Below, in pieces: positions 27,824-37,019 of a stretch of DNA of 64,000 nt. The translations under genes and the position numbers were made by a program. This stretch comes from Streptomyces fulvorobeus (lineage in GTDB: Bacteria; Actinomycetota; Actinomycetes; Streptomycetales; Streptomycetaceae). The notes beneath the pieces are model-generated. The model was not told the DNA's origin, did not search any database, and saw only the letters and a list, made by a program, of their open reading frames with translations. Every line of letters begins with the position of its first letter. Positions within the stretch are counted from its first letter, which is position 1. The stretch spans positions 2,294,001 through 2,358,000 of the forward strand of contig NZ_BLWC01000001.1 in NCBI RefSeq assembly GCF_013167895.1, written 5' to 3'.

Positions 27824-29605
27824 TCACGTCATACGGGTGGCCCACTCCTGGACCTTCTTGATCCGGTCCTGGATCTGTCCGGCCGTCGCCTCGGCGCTCG
27901 GCGGGCCGCCGCACACCCGGCGCAGCTCGGTGTGGATCACCCCGTGCGGCTTTCCGCTCTGGTGCGTGTACGCCGACACCATCGTGTTGAGCGACTTGCG
28001 CAGCGAGAGCAGCTGCTTGTGGGTGACGACCGGCCTCGCCTCGGCGGGCTTCTCCAGCAGGTCGGCCTCCTCGGCCGGCTTCTGGCGGCTGTGCGCGATC
28101 TGCCGGGTCTGCCGCTTCTGGAGCAGCAGTTGCACCTGGTCGGGTTCGAGGAGTCCCGGGATGCCGAGGTAGTCCTGCTCCTCCTCGCTGCCGGGGTGCG
28201 CCTGCATGCCGAACTCGGCGCCGTCGTACAGCACCCGGTCGAAGACCGCGTCGGACTCCAGCGCCTCGAAGGGCAGCTGCTCCTCGGTCTCCTCGTCCTC
28301 CAGCTTCTCCGCGTCGGAGAGGAGCTTGTCCTCCTCGGCGAACGGGTTCTCCTCCTCGCCGGCCTTCTTCGGCTTGTCGAGGACGTGGTCCCGCTCGACC
28401 TCCATCTCGTTGGCGAAGTCGAGGAGCATCGGAATGGTCGGTACGAAGACGGAGGCGGTCTCACCCCGGCGCCGCGACCGCACGAAGCGTCCGACCGCCT
28501 GTGCGAAGAAGAGGGGTGTCGAGATGGTGGTGGCGTAGACGCCGACCGCAAGGCGCGGCACGTCCACGCCCTCCGAGACCATCCGGACCGCCACCATCCA
28601 CCGCGAACCGTCCGCCGCGAACTGGTCGATCTTCTTCGAGGCGGCCTTCTCGTCGGAGAGGACGACCGTCGCCTTCTGGCCGGTCACCTTCTTGAGGATC
28701 TTGGCGTACTCGCGGGCCGACTCCTGGTCGGTGGCGATGACCAGCCCGCCGGCGTCGGGGATGCCCTTGCGCACCTCGGTGAGCCGCTTGTCGGCGGCGG
28801 AGAGCACGTTGGGAATCCAGTCCCCGGTGGGCGAGAGCGCGGTGCGCCACGCCTGGCCGATGGCGTCCCTGGTCATCGGCTCGCCGAGCCGTGCGGCGAT
28901 CTCGTCACCGGCCTTCGTGCGCCAGCGCATGTTGCCGCTGTAGCTGAGGAAGATGACCGGGCGCACGACCCCGTCGGCGAGGGCGTTGCCGTAGCCGTAC
29001 GTGTAGTCGGCCGACGAGCGCCGGATTCCGTCGTTCCCCTCCTCGTACGCCACGAAGGGGATCGGGTTGGTGTCGGACCGGAAGGGCGTCCCGGTCAGCG
29101 CGAGCCGCCGGGTCGCCGGGTCGAACGCCTCCTGGCACGCCTCACCCCAGGACTTCGAGTCACCGGCGTGGTGGATCTCGTCGAGGATCACGAGGGTCTT
29201 GCGCTGTTCGCACCGGTTGCGGTGCAGCATCGGCCGGACGCCGACACCCGCGTACGTGATGGCGACCCCGTGGTACTCCTTGCTCACGGGGCCCGCGCTG
29301 TAGTCGGGGTCGAGTCTGATCCCTATCCGGGCCGCGGCCTCGGCCCACTGCTTCTTGAGGTGTTCGGTCGGCGCGACGACGGTGATCTGCTGCACGACGT
29401 GGTGGTGCAGCAGCCATGACGCCAGCGTCAGCGCGAAGGTAGTCTTCCCGGCGCCGGGCGTCGCGACCGCGAGGAAGTCGCGGGGCTGGTCCTGGAGGTA
29501 CTTCTCCATCGCGCCCTGCTGCCAGGCTCGCAGCTTCCCCGCCGTGCCCCAGGGGGCGCGGCCGGGAAAGGCGGGTGAGAGGTGGTGGGAGGCGGTAGTA
29601 GTCAC
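27824..29605 (-). CDS. DEAD/DEAH-box helicase (superfamily 2)
   Basis: 593 aa. Motif I is ATPGAGKTT, motif II DEIHH (DExH type), motif III LTGTPFRSD, and motif VI QAVGRFVRSRRRG, giving two RecA-like domains over residues 30-400. The last 190 residues are charged, with an acidic patch of Glu/Asp repeats (EEENPFAEEDKLLSDAEKLE) and no recognised domain. It resembles the restriction-type/XPB-like helicases widespread in actinobacteria. No methylase or nuclease partner is adjacent, so a DNA repair or RNA role is as likely as defence. The GTG at 29605 has GGAG close upstream and gives a start VTTTASHHLSPAF. Confidence 0.85.
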   Translation of the reverse strand: MTTTASHHLSPAFPGRAPWGTAGKLRAWQQGAMEKYLQDQPRDFLAVATPGAGKTTFALTLASWLLHHHVVQQITVVAPTEHLKKQWAEAAARIGIRLDPDYSAGPVSKEYHGVAITYAGVGVRPMLHRNRCEQRKTLVILDEIHHAGDSKSWGEACQEAFDPATRRLALTGTPFRSDTNPIPFVAYEEGNDGIRRSSADYTYGYGNALADGVVRPVIFLSYSGNMRWRTKAGDEIAARLGEPMTRDAIGQAWRTALSPTGDWIPNVLSAADKRLTEVRKGIPDAGGLVIATDQESAREYAKILKKVTGQKATVVLSDEKAASKKIDQFAADGSRWMVAVRMVSEGVDVPRLAVGVYATTISTPLFFAQAVGRFVRSRRRGETASVFVPTIPMLLDFANEMEVERDHVLDKPKKAGEEENPFAEEDKLLSDAEKLEDEETEEQLPFEALESDAVFDRVLYDGAEFGMQAHPGSEEEQDYLGIPGLLEPDQVQLLLQKRQTRQIAHSRQKPAEEADLLEKPAEARPVVTHKQLLSLRKSLNTMVSAYTHQSGKPHGVIHTELRRVCGGPPSAEATAGQIQDRIKKVQEWATRMT

Positions 29606-29883
29606 GGTCTCCGATTCGGGGCACTCGGGTACGTGGGGCGCTGTCCACGGGGCTCGCACGACCTCGTACGAGATACGACAACCGGGCCACCTTACCGGGG
29701 GCCGGCTGGAACCCCGTACGTACAGGCCGAGGCCGCCGCCGCTGAGACCCGCTTCACAACGGGGCGCCTGCGCGGCGGACCCGGGCAGCCGGAGGAGCCG
29801 GACGCCGCGCGCGCCGGGGCAGGTTCGCGGTCGACGTCTGCCAGGGGCCGCCGGACCTGCCCGGGATCACGGGGCAGGCGGTG

Positions 29884-31371
29884 CTACGCGTTCGTCCGCA
29901 CCCGCGCCGCCACCCACGCCCCCGCGAGCGCCACCCCCGCCATCGGCAGGAACACCGCCACGAACGCGCCGGGGTGCGAGGCCACTCCCCCGGCCCCCGC
30001 CCCGTGCGCCGCCGCGCCCAGCGCTCCGCCGCCGAGGGCGGCGAAGGCCGCCCCGCCGCCCGTGAGCAGCAGCACGTTCGAGAGGCCGTCGGAGATCTGG
30101 AGCGCCGCCGAGTTGGCACCCGCCTCATGCGGCGCCGACAGCTTCAGGAGCAGCACGCTCGTCGACGCGGTCACCGTGCCCATGCCGAAGCATCCGAAGG
30201 CCCAGGCCACGGCGACGATCCAGACCGGCACGCCCTCGATCAGCACGGTGGGCGCCGCCGCGATCGACAGCGCGACGAGCACCATGCCGGCCACCATGAG
30301 CGGTTCCCTGTGCTCCTCAAGACGCGGGCGCGACTGTACGTACGAGCCGAGCGCCCAGGTAGCGCCGCCCACGGCCAGCGACAGCCCGGCCATGGTCGGG
30401 GTCAGACCGCGCTGGGTCACGAGCATCAGCGGTACGAAGGACTCGGCGGCGATGAACGAACCGGCCGCGATCCCGCGCAGCAGCACCACCGCGGGCAGCC
30501 CCCGCGCCGCCCGCACGGTGCCGGGCGGCAGCAGCCCGCGTACGGCGGGCACCAGCAGCGCGATCCCGGCAACCGCCGGAATCAGGGCGTACCGGTCCAG
30601 ATCCTGCCCCGCGTACTGGAGCAGTCCCGCGCCCGCCGAGATGCCGAGTGCGAGCCTGACGCGCCGCCGGTCGAGCGGCTCCCCGCCCGTCGAACCATCG
30701 GCCGGGCCCGCCGCCATCCGCCGGATCGCGGGCAGCGCGAGGGCCAGGGGGAAGACGATGAGGGCCGGGATGCCGAGGAAGACCCACCGCCAGCCGAGGT
30801 GTTCGGTCACGGTCCCCGAGGCGAGCGGGCCGACGACGGAGGGGATCACCCAGCTCGCGGCGAAGGCGGCCATGATCGACGGCCTGATCCGCTCCGGATA
30901 GGCGCGGCCGATCACGACGTACAGCGCCACGATCACCAGCCCGCCACCGAGGCCCTGGACGGCCCGCCCCGCGATGAACATCCACATGCTCTGGGCGGTC
31001 CCGGAGAGCAGGAGCCCGGCCGCGAACGAACCGATCCCGGCGGCGAGCGGCCCCAGCGGCCCGCGCCGGTCGGCCCACTGGCCCGAGAGCACCATGGCGA
31101 AGAGGCTGGTGGTGAAGTACGCGGAGAACGCGAACGCGTACAGCGGGATACCGCGCAGCTCGCGCGCCGCGACCGGCATGGCCGTACCGACCGCGGTGGC
31201 CTCGAAGGCGATGAGGAGCACCACGGAGACGATGCCGAGGCTGAGCGCCCGGTGGGTCCGCCCGAGCACGCCCTCGGCCTTCAACCCGTCCGTGCTCTCG
31301 CTTCCGGCGGCGAGGGTGAGTTCCGCGAGGGGAGGCGAGGTTTCGGCGTCGCGCGGTTCGGGAGCGGTCAT
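29884..31371 (-). CDS. MFS transporter
   Basis: 495-aa major facilitator with 12-14 helices. The loop GQWADRRGPLGPLAAG is the family motif A (G-x-x-x-D-R-R-G) and GRAVQGLGGGLVIVALYVVIG is like the DHA2 motif. Probably a proton-coupled drug or metabolite exporter; no regulator sits next to it. The ATG at 31371 lacks a clear Shine-Dalgarno. Upstream is the tRNA-Cys gene on the opposite strand. Confidence 0.87.
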   Translation of the reverse strand: MTAPEPRDAETSPPLAELTLAAGSESTDGLKAEGVLGRTHRALSLGIVSVVLLIAFEATAVGTAMPVAARELRGIPLYAFAFSAYFTTSLFAMVLSGQWADRRGPLGPLAAGIGSFAAGLLLSGTAQSMWMFIAGRAVQGLGGGLVIVALYVVIGRAYPERIRPSIMAAFAASWVIPSVVGPLASGTVTEHLGWRWVFLGIPALIVFPLALALPAIRRMAAGPADGSTGGEPLDRRRVRLALGISAGAGLLQYAGQDLDRYALIPAVAGIALLVPAVRGLLPPGTVRAARGLPAVVLLRGIAAGSFIAAESFVPLMLVTQRGLTPTMAGLSLAVGGATWALGSYVQSRPRLEEHREPLMVAGMVLVALSIAAAPTVLIEGVPVWIVAVAWAFGCFGMGTVTASTSVLLLKLSAPHEAGANSAALQISDGLSNVLLLTGGGAAFAALGGGALGAAAHGAGAGGVASHPGAFVAVFLPMAGVALAGAWVAARVRTNA

Positions 31372-31516
31372 GGAGCAAGAGTAAGGGGCGAAGACCGGTT
31401 GGACCCCTGTCGATGGACTGAGGCCCCCTGGTCCGTCGGTCGTAGGCCGGGCGCACCCCGCCGCACCCCGCTCGTGAACGGCGTATGGCAGTCGTATGGC
31501 ACGCCCGCCGACCCCC

Positions 31517-31545
31517 TTGTACGCCCCGCACGGCCGCCGTAGCGT
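31517..31545 (+). promoter_or_regulatory. Promoter of the tRNA-Cys gene
   Basis: TTGTAC (31517-31522), a 17-base spacer and TAGCGT (31540-31545) fit the main vegetative sigma pattern of Streptomyces. The tRNA 5' end lies 29 bases after the -10 hexamer. Confidence 0.6.
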
Positions 31546-31574
31546 CATCCGGGCAAGCAGGGAACACCCCCCTC

Positions 31575-31649
31575 GACCGTGTGCCCGAGAGGCTCAGGGG
31601 CTCGACTGCAACTCGAGTTACACCGGTTCGAATCCGGTCACGGTCTCCA
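31575..31649 (+). tRNA. tRNA-Cys (anticodon GCA)
   Basis: Folds as a standard cloverleaf: acceptor GACCGTG pairs with CACGGTC, anticodon stem CTCGA/TCGAG with loop CTGCAAC (anticodon GCA), variable loop of 4, T-arm ACCGG-TTCGAAT-CCGGT, discriminator T. The CCA end (31647-31649) is encoded. Length is 72 nt plus CCA. Confidence 0.96.
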
Positions 31650-31652
31650 GAA

Positions 31653-31707
31653 CGGTCACGTGTGAAGGGCCGCCCCACGGTGGGGGCGGCCCCTTCACAC
31701 GTGACCG
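31653..31707 (+). terminator. Strong stem-loop after tRNA-Cys
   Basis: A stem of about 24 bp (31653-31676 with 31683-31707) with a single one-base bulge and a loop of about 6 nt directly follows the tRNA. It also faces the ESX-like cluster reading toward it. Confidence 0.82.
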
Positions 31708-31847
31708 ATCCCCGGTCGGGCGCCGCTACGGCCGGGGCTGCTGGGCCGGGTCCAGCGAGGGCTGCGGGTCGAGTCCCGTCTGCCCGTCATGGTGGGGGCG
31801 GCAGTCCGCGCCGACCCGGGCAGCCTGTCACGTCGCCGCTCACCGCG

Positions 31848-32495
31848 TCACTCCGGCAGAGTGGGCGGTACCTGCGGCGCGTTGGTGCATCCCACGCTCT
31901 TCGTGAGAGCCCTCGCGAACTCCGAAAGGAGCTTTCCGCGCAGGGCCTCGTCGAGGCCGGAGTCGCTCACGGCCACTTCCATGGGCAGACCCAGCGCCTG
32001 GCCCTCCGCCGCTCCCGGCACGCCGCACGCGAGGAGCAGTCTCGCGGCTGGCCGGCCCGCGTCGAGCTCGACGAAGACCTGGTCGTTCACCTCACGCCAC
32101 GTCTTGGCGTGCTTCGGCTCACTCATCGAGTCCAGGAGCAGGGCAGACCACTTGACCGTGGCCTCCAGCACCTGAGCGCCTTCCTCCTCACCGAGAACGT
32201 CGATCCGGCACGCGCTGTAGGAGTCGTGCTGAAGGTCCGCCCGCTTCCATGCCTTCGCCTCGCTTACCAGCTGCCCGGTCAGTTCCTTGACCGGGAGGGC
32301 GGAGACCACCTGCTTTCCGGGACCCATCGCGTCGAGCGCCGTGCTCACGTTGCGCTTGCCGAGGAGCAGCTCGCAGTGAGGGAGGTCGGCCGGGGCGGTC
32401 CGGTCATCTTCCGCGCCGCCTGAGCAACCCGAGAGCACCGCAGCGCCGAGAACCACGGCACACAGCGTCGTGGACAAGGGCACGCGCATCGTCAT
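31848..32495 (-). CDS. Putative lipoprotein of the ESX-like cluster
   Basis: 215 aa. Signal peptide with lipobox LSGC, lipidated C24. The mature part has no recognised domain; it has Cys residues at about 41, 94, 157 and 201 that could form disulfides. Start ATG at 32495 overlaps the stop of the upstream gene (TGATG), so it is coupled to the WXG-motif protein. In other actinobacteria similar lipoproteins end ESX-like clusters. Function unknown. Confidence 0.75.
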   Translation of the reverse strand: MTMRVPLSTTLCAVVLGAAVLSGCSGGAEDDRTAPADLPHCELLLGKRNVSTALDAMGPGKQVVSALPVKELTGQLVSEAKAWKRADLQHDSYSACRIDVLGEEEGAQVLEATVKWSALLLDSMSEPKHAKTWREVNDQVFVELDAGRPAARLLLACGVPGAAEGQALGLPMEVAVSDSGLDEALRGKLLSEFARALTKSVGCTNAPQVPPTLPE

Positions 32496-34816
32496 CAGTT
32501 GACCTTCATCGGCTGTCGGGCAGCAAGAACGCCGTTGTTGTAGTGGGTCTCGGTGTCGGCGAGGAGTTCGCGCTTCTCCTCAAGGGTCATCCCTACGGAA
32601 TCCGCGTAGTGAAGGATCGGCGCCACCGCGCTCGCCTGGCCCTGCCTGTCGTTCTGGTCGATGCTGTCGAGCGCCTCGTCGTCGTTGCTGTACTCGGCGT
32701 CCTTCAAGTGCTGCAGTGTGTCGGTGGCGTACTGCGTATCGACCGCGCCGCCCACCGTCTCCATGATGAGTGGCACCGCGGTCACCGCGACGAGGCCGGC
32801 AGCGGGGCCGAGCACGACGGCAGAACCGACACCGACCACCCCGGCAACAGCGCTACTGACACCGTACTTCCGCCACTCGGCCTTCTTCTCCATCTCCAGG
32901 TTCCTGCGGTCCTCGTCCTCCTTGAACTCCTGGGCGATCCCGATGTTGCGCGACTCGTCCAGAATTCCATGGACCTTCGTTCCGTTTCCGCCGAACACCA
33001 GGGCCTCGTCCCGGCGCCCCTCCTCGAATGACTGCAGACCGCTGACCTCGTAGATCTGCTGAGCGGCACTGAGGGTCTTGTAGCCCTCGTCGTCCGAAGC
33101 GACCGCAGCCATGAACCGGCGGGTCTCCGCTTCTCCGAAGTCGGTCCTTTCCGAACCGTCACTGCTCTTCGCGAAGAGACCGTCCCGGCCCAGCTCGTCA
33201 CCGACTCCGCCGAAGTTGTACGTCGAGTAGTTCAGGTCGTCGATGTAGGCGGCGCCCATGCGGCCCAGACTGTCCTTCATGGCCTCATGGCGGTCCCGCA
33301 GGCCGGAGTCCCCGCCGTAGGTGTCGATGACGTCCTTCATGATGGCCGCTGTCGTTTCGTCCCTCGTCAGCTCGGGCGAGGCGTCGTCCCAGGCATGACC
33401 GGTCGTCGCGGACTCCAGAGCATGCCCCAGAGCGTCGGGCATGTAGTCGAGTGCCGGCTTCCAGTCATCCGGGTTCCCCGAACCGGTATCAGGGAACGCC
33501 TCCCATTTCTCGTTTCCGAAGAAGTCGAGGTAGTTCCCGATGACCTTGCCGTCCTGGTCCTTCCCCAGATCGGCAGCGACCCCCTTGTTGACCGTCCCGT
33601 CCTCGTTGTACGCGGTCGGAGGGTCGGAGAAGAAATGCTTCGCAGCGTCGGGACTGTGCCCCAGCGCTTCCAGCATGGCCGTCGTCGGGTCGTAGCCGGC
33701 GCCGTTCTTGCCCGACGGGTTGAACGGATGTTCCAGGAAGCCGTTGATCTGCTTGTTGTTGGCGAACAGGTACGGGTCCTTCTGGTGCAGCTGCGCCACG
33801 TGTTCCGCGATCGGGTTGAGGAACTTCGCGTCGTAGTTACCGTTGCGCATGATGCCGCCGAGCAGCTGGTACCCGTACGCGCCACCGGAGTTGTCGTACT
33901 TGGAGAGCGGGATCTGCTCGGTCCCGAGCTTGCGCAGCTCCGGCCCCCACTCCGCCGTGAACGCCTTGTCGTGCGAGGCGGTGGCCAGGTTCAGACCGAG
34001 GTTGCGCTGGAGTTCCTGGACGTCCCTGAGACGTTCCTTGTCGACCTTGCCGTAGTCGTGCGTGTCCGTCGCGAGCTGACCGAAGAACGCGAGCGACTTC
34101 TCCGGTCCGAGCTTCTCGTAGAAGTTCTTCGAGAACTCCTGGGACCTGGAGTTGTCGTGCAGCAGTTCGTTGAGTGCCTGAAGTTCGGTGTGCGTGAGTT
34201 CACGGCCCTTGGTGGCGAGCTGTGCGGCCCTGGCCGCTTCCTCCTGGTCCAGGTTCCGGTACGTCGGAGCGTTGAAGTCCTTGCCCTCGGTGACGTTGGT
34301 CTCCAGGGCGTTCTTGAAGGCGACGTCCGTGTCGTTGCAGTTGTCGACGATGAGGTCGATCTTCTTCTGCCATGCCTCCAGGGAGGCCCGCTGTTTGCTC
34401 AGGAGTTCGCTGTAGTCCGGGTCGTGCCGCGCCGCGTTGTCCTTCTCCAGCGGATGGCGGGCGGTGACCCTGCCCTTGGCGTCGACGTGGATGCCGGCGG
34501 CCGGGCCCTCGACGTCCCGGATGGTCACCAGGTCGTCCTTGGCCTTCTTGATGGCGGTGTGGGCGTCCGCCATGACGAGTCCGACGCCCTTGGCCTCGGC
34601 CGCCGCGTCCTTGAACTCCGCGGCGGTCTTGCGGATGAACTCCCTGGTGACGCCGGCGTTGGCGCCCTCCCACTCGGCCTTGTCCGCCTTGGCCTTCATC
34701 CCGTTGGCGGCGTCCTGGGCCAGCCGGTCCAGCTTGGTGACCATCTCCGCCCAGTCGTCCGCGGCCGTCTTCAGCTTGGCGACCGGCGCGTCGACGATGT
34801 CCTCGTACTTCAGCAT
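32495..34816 (-). CDS. Large WXG-motif protein (ESX/type VII substrate-like, DUF6571-like)
   Basis: 773 aa. The first 100 residues are helical with W49-E-G51 (AEWEGAN), the WXG turn of type VII substrates. Residues 100-640 are hydrophilic, with no toxin motif that I recognise. Around 660-700 there is a hydrophobic Gly/Val/Ala stretch (VAGVVGVGSAVVLGPAAGLV) that could insert in a membrane. Long Streptomyces proteins of this build are grouped as DUF6571-like, an assignment that I make from memory. The ATG is at 34816, 18 bases after a small partner gene. Likely cell-surface or secreted. Confidence 0.68.
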   Translation of the reverse strand: MLKYEDIVDAPVAKLKTAADDWAEMVTKLDRLAQDAANGMKAKADKAEWEGANAGVTREFIRKTAAEFKDAAAEAKGVGLVMADAHTAIKKAKDDLVTIRDVEGPAAGIHVDAKGRVTARHPLEKDNAARHDPDYSELLSKQRASLEAWQKKIDLIVDNCNDTDVAFKNALETNVTEGKDFNAPTYRNLDQEEAARAAQLATKGRELTHTELQALNELLHDNSRSQEFSKNFYEKLGPEKSLAFFGQLATDTHDYGKVDKERLRDVQELQRNLGLNLATASHDKAFTAEWGPELRKLGTEQIPLSKYDNSGGAYGYQLLGGIMRNGNYDAKFLNPIAEHVAQLHQKDPYLFANNKQINGFLEHPFNPSGKNGAGYDPTTAMLEALGHSPDAAKHFFSDPPTAYNEDGTVNKGVAADLGKDQDGKVIGNYLDFFGNEKWEAFPDTGSGNPDDWKPALDYMPDALGHALESATTGHAWDDASPELTRDETTAAIMKDVIDTYGGDSGLRDRHEAMKDSLGRMGAAYIDDLNYSTYNFGGVGDELGRDGLFAKSSDGSERTDFGEAETRRFMAAVASDDEGYKTLSAAQQIYEVSGLQSFEEGRRDEALVFGGNGTKVHGILDESRNIGIAQEFKEDEDRRNLEMEKKAEWRKYGVSSAVAGVVGVGSAVVLGPAAGLVAVTAVPLIMETVGGAVDTQYATDTLQHLKDAEYSNDDEALDSIDQNDRQGQASAVAPILHYADSVGMTLEEKRELLADTETHYNNGVLAARQPMKVN

Positions 34817-34834
34817 GAACTGCTCCCCCGCGGA

Positions 34835-35260
34835 TTACTTCAGATACTCGTTGAGCTTGGACACCGAGATCAGGTCGCCACCGATCTGGACGTCGTCCTT
34901 CGCATGGGCCGATGCCGTGTAGTTGAGGTGGTTCGAGATCTGCGAGCACGCGTCGAGGAGTGTCTTCAGGTGCGTGCTCCAGCGGTCGTGGACCTTCAGG
35001 AGGCCCGAACCGCTCTCGAAGTTCCCGTTGGTGAGCGCGATGGCCGCTTCGAAGGTCGAGGGCCTGGCGTGATCGCCGTCCTTCGAGACCCGGGTCCGCA
35101 GTTCGTACGCGTCGTGGCCGATCTTGCCGAGGTTGTCCTGGTTGACCGCAAGGTCGGCGGAGGACGGGCCACCCGGTTCCGCGGGGACACCGTTCAGGCG
35201 CATGTCGACTCGTTGTGTCGATTCCGCGCGAAGTGCCGCCCATTCCGTCTCGAACGTCAT
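34835..35260 (-). CDS. Small helical partner protein of the ESX-like cluster
   Basis: 141 aa, predicted mostly helical, with no WXG turn but a helix pair (HDRWSTHLKTLLDACSQISN) of the type seen in ESX chaperone or EsxA/B-like partners. It precedes the large WXG protein by 18 bases and was probably selected with it as a dimer. Starts at ATG 35260. No signal peptide. Confidence 0.65.
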   Translation of the reverse strand: MTFETEWAALRAESTQRVDMRLNGVPAEPGGPSSADLAVNQDNLGKIGHDAYELRTRVSKDGDHARPSTFEAAIALTNGNFESGSGLLKVHDRWSTHLKTLLDACSQISNHLNYTASAHAKDDVQIGGDLISVSKLNEYLK

Positions 35261-35649
35261 CCGTTCCGTTCCCCCGTACGCAGGTGTGGGATTCCACCGG
35301 AGCTGTCAGCTCCGCACTCGGTGACGCACACGCTAACGGCCCGGTTTCGGCGACTCCAGTCCGGGCCGGGGACACCCGGAGCACCACCGGCCGCATGCGG
35401 GTCTCCGGGGAACCCCGCGCGAGGGCCGAGAAGTTCCTCGCCCCCATGGAACGCGGCCGGGAGCACCCGCGAGGCGGGCTGCCGGCTGGACCCGGCCGTC
35501 AACGGGCGCGGGCTGGTGTCCCCCGGGGAACCACCGGGACGTACGGCAGGCCACCGGGATCTGGTCGGTTCTCGCACCCGAGGGGCTCGCGCGGCACGGC
35601 ACCCTGAGCATGTTCTCGGGCAAAGGCGTTCCGAGACCTGGTGACGGTC
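35261..35649. other. Intergenic region between the mycosin gene and the small ESX-like gene
   Basis: About 390 bases with no convincing gene. A promoter for the downstream three genes (35260 to 31848) is expected here. I see no strong palindrome. Confidence 0.35.
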
Positions 35650-36999
35650 TCAAGGGCGCGGGCCGCCGTACGGGGAGTGACCGTCCGGAGCCCCCGGGGG
35701 CGGGCCGTAGGCCGGGTCCGGGTAGGACGGTTGCTGCTGGTACGGCGGTACGGCGGCGGGGGCCGCACTGCGGCGGCGCGACCGGATGACCGTGAAGGCC
35801 ACAGCGCCACCGACGAGCGCGGCCGCGCCGACGCCGAGGCCGGCCCAGAGGCCGGTGTCGCCGCTGTCGTCGGCGGCCGGGGCTGCGGCGGCCGGGGTCG
35901 TGTCCGCTTCGGAGCCGCCCTTGGCCCGTGACGGCTCGGCGGCCGGCCTGGCGGGCTCGGCTGCGGCGAGGTCGGGCAGCGGGTAGACGTCGGCGGGGCC
36001 GGGATCGCCCGGGGTCTTCAGGGCGATGCGGGGGCGGACGATGCCGTGGCCGATGTAGTCGGTGCGCTCGGCACCGTTGATGGGTCCCCCTGCCGTGTTC
36101 AGCAGGACGCGCAGCACCTGGTTGTTGGTCCATTCGGGGTGCTGGGACCAGATCAGCGCGGCGGAGGCGGAGGCGATGGCGGTGGCGTCGCTGGTGCCGG
36201 TGGACTTACACAGCCCTGACTTCTGGTTGCCACACGCGTGGACCATGTCCACTCCAGGCGCCGCAAGGTCCACCTGGCTTCCGTACTGTGACGCGGGAGC
36301 TCTCTGGCGGTTCTTGCCGGTGGAACCTACGCCGACAACGCCAGGGGTGGCCGCCGGATATTCGAGCGCATTGCCCTTGTCACCCGTGTTTCCGACAGCA
36401 GCGAAGACCAACGATCCCTTCTGGAGGGCGTACTTCACCGCATCGCTGATGTCCTGGCTGCCCTCCTCGTTCCCCTGGGAAACGCTGATCACTTTGGCAC
36501 CGTTGTCCGCCGCGAACCGAATTCCGACAGACACGTCATCGCTGAAGTTCTTGTCACCTGTGGCCCCGTTGACCTTGCCCGTGTCATCCGTCATACGAAC
36601 AGGGAGGATCTTGGCCCCAGGAGCCAGGCCGAAGGCGCCATCGCCTCCACCCGACCTACCGGTACCAGCGACCAGTCCAGCCATTCCCGTGCCGTGACCG
36701 TCATAGTCGACGTGTTCATCGCCGGGTGAATCCTCCGCCAGGTCCTTACCCTTGAGCACTTGGCCGAGCAGATCAGGATTCGAGGCATCGACACCGGAGT
36801 CGATGACTGCCACGGTCACGCCCTCGCCCGTGCTCGTCTCCCACATCTGCTCGGCCTGCATCGCGTCGAGATGCCACTGGTCGGAACGTACGGAGTCCGC
36901 ACGAGCGGGTACGGCTCCGATTAGCAGCAACCCGACAACGGCCGAGGCCACGGTTCCCGGGCGCGCGACTCCCCCGTTGGTGCTTCTGCTGATCCGCAT
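35650..36999 (-). CDS. mycP: Type VII secretion-associated mycosin (S8 subtilisin-like protease)
   Basis: 449 aa. Signal peptide (about 1-35, AVPARADS), S8 protease domain with D67 (VAVIDSGVD), H102 (GHGTGMAGLVAG) and S270 (GTSDATAIASASAAL), a Pro/Ala linker and one C-terminal membrane helix (about 388-410) with an Arg-rich stop and Tyr/Pro-rich tail. This is the exact layout of mycosins, which sit on the outside of the membrane and are needed for ESX secretion. No other secretion-core gene (EccB to EccE) is in the window, so the protease probably serves the adjacent substrate-like proteins or a machine encoded elsewhere. Confidence 0.87.
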   Translation of the reverse strand: MRISRSTNGGVARPGTVASAVVGLLLIGAVPARADSVRSDQWHLDAMQAEQMWETSTGEGVTVAVIDSGVDASNPDLLGQVLKGKDLAEDSPGDEHVDYDGHGTGMAGLVAGTGRSGGGDGAFGLAPGAKILPVRMTDDTGKVNGATGDKNFSDDVSVGIRFAADNGAKVISVSQGNEEGSQDISDAVKYALQKGSLVFAAVGNTGDKGNALEYPAATPGVVGVGSTGKNRQRAPASQYGSQVDLAAPGVDMVHACGNQKSGLCKSTGTSDATAIASASAALIWSQHPEWTNNQVLRVLLNTAGGPINGAERTDYIGHGIVRPRIALKTPGDPGPADVYPLPDLAAAEPARPAAEPSRAKGGSEADTTPAAAAPAADDSGDTGLWAGLGVGAAALVGGAVAFTVIRSRRRSAAPAAVPPYQQQPSYPDPAYGPPPGAPDGHSPYGGPRP

Positions 37000-37019
37000 C
37001 CGATTCCTTCGCCAGTTAC

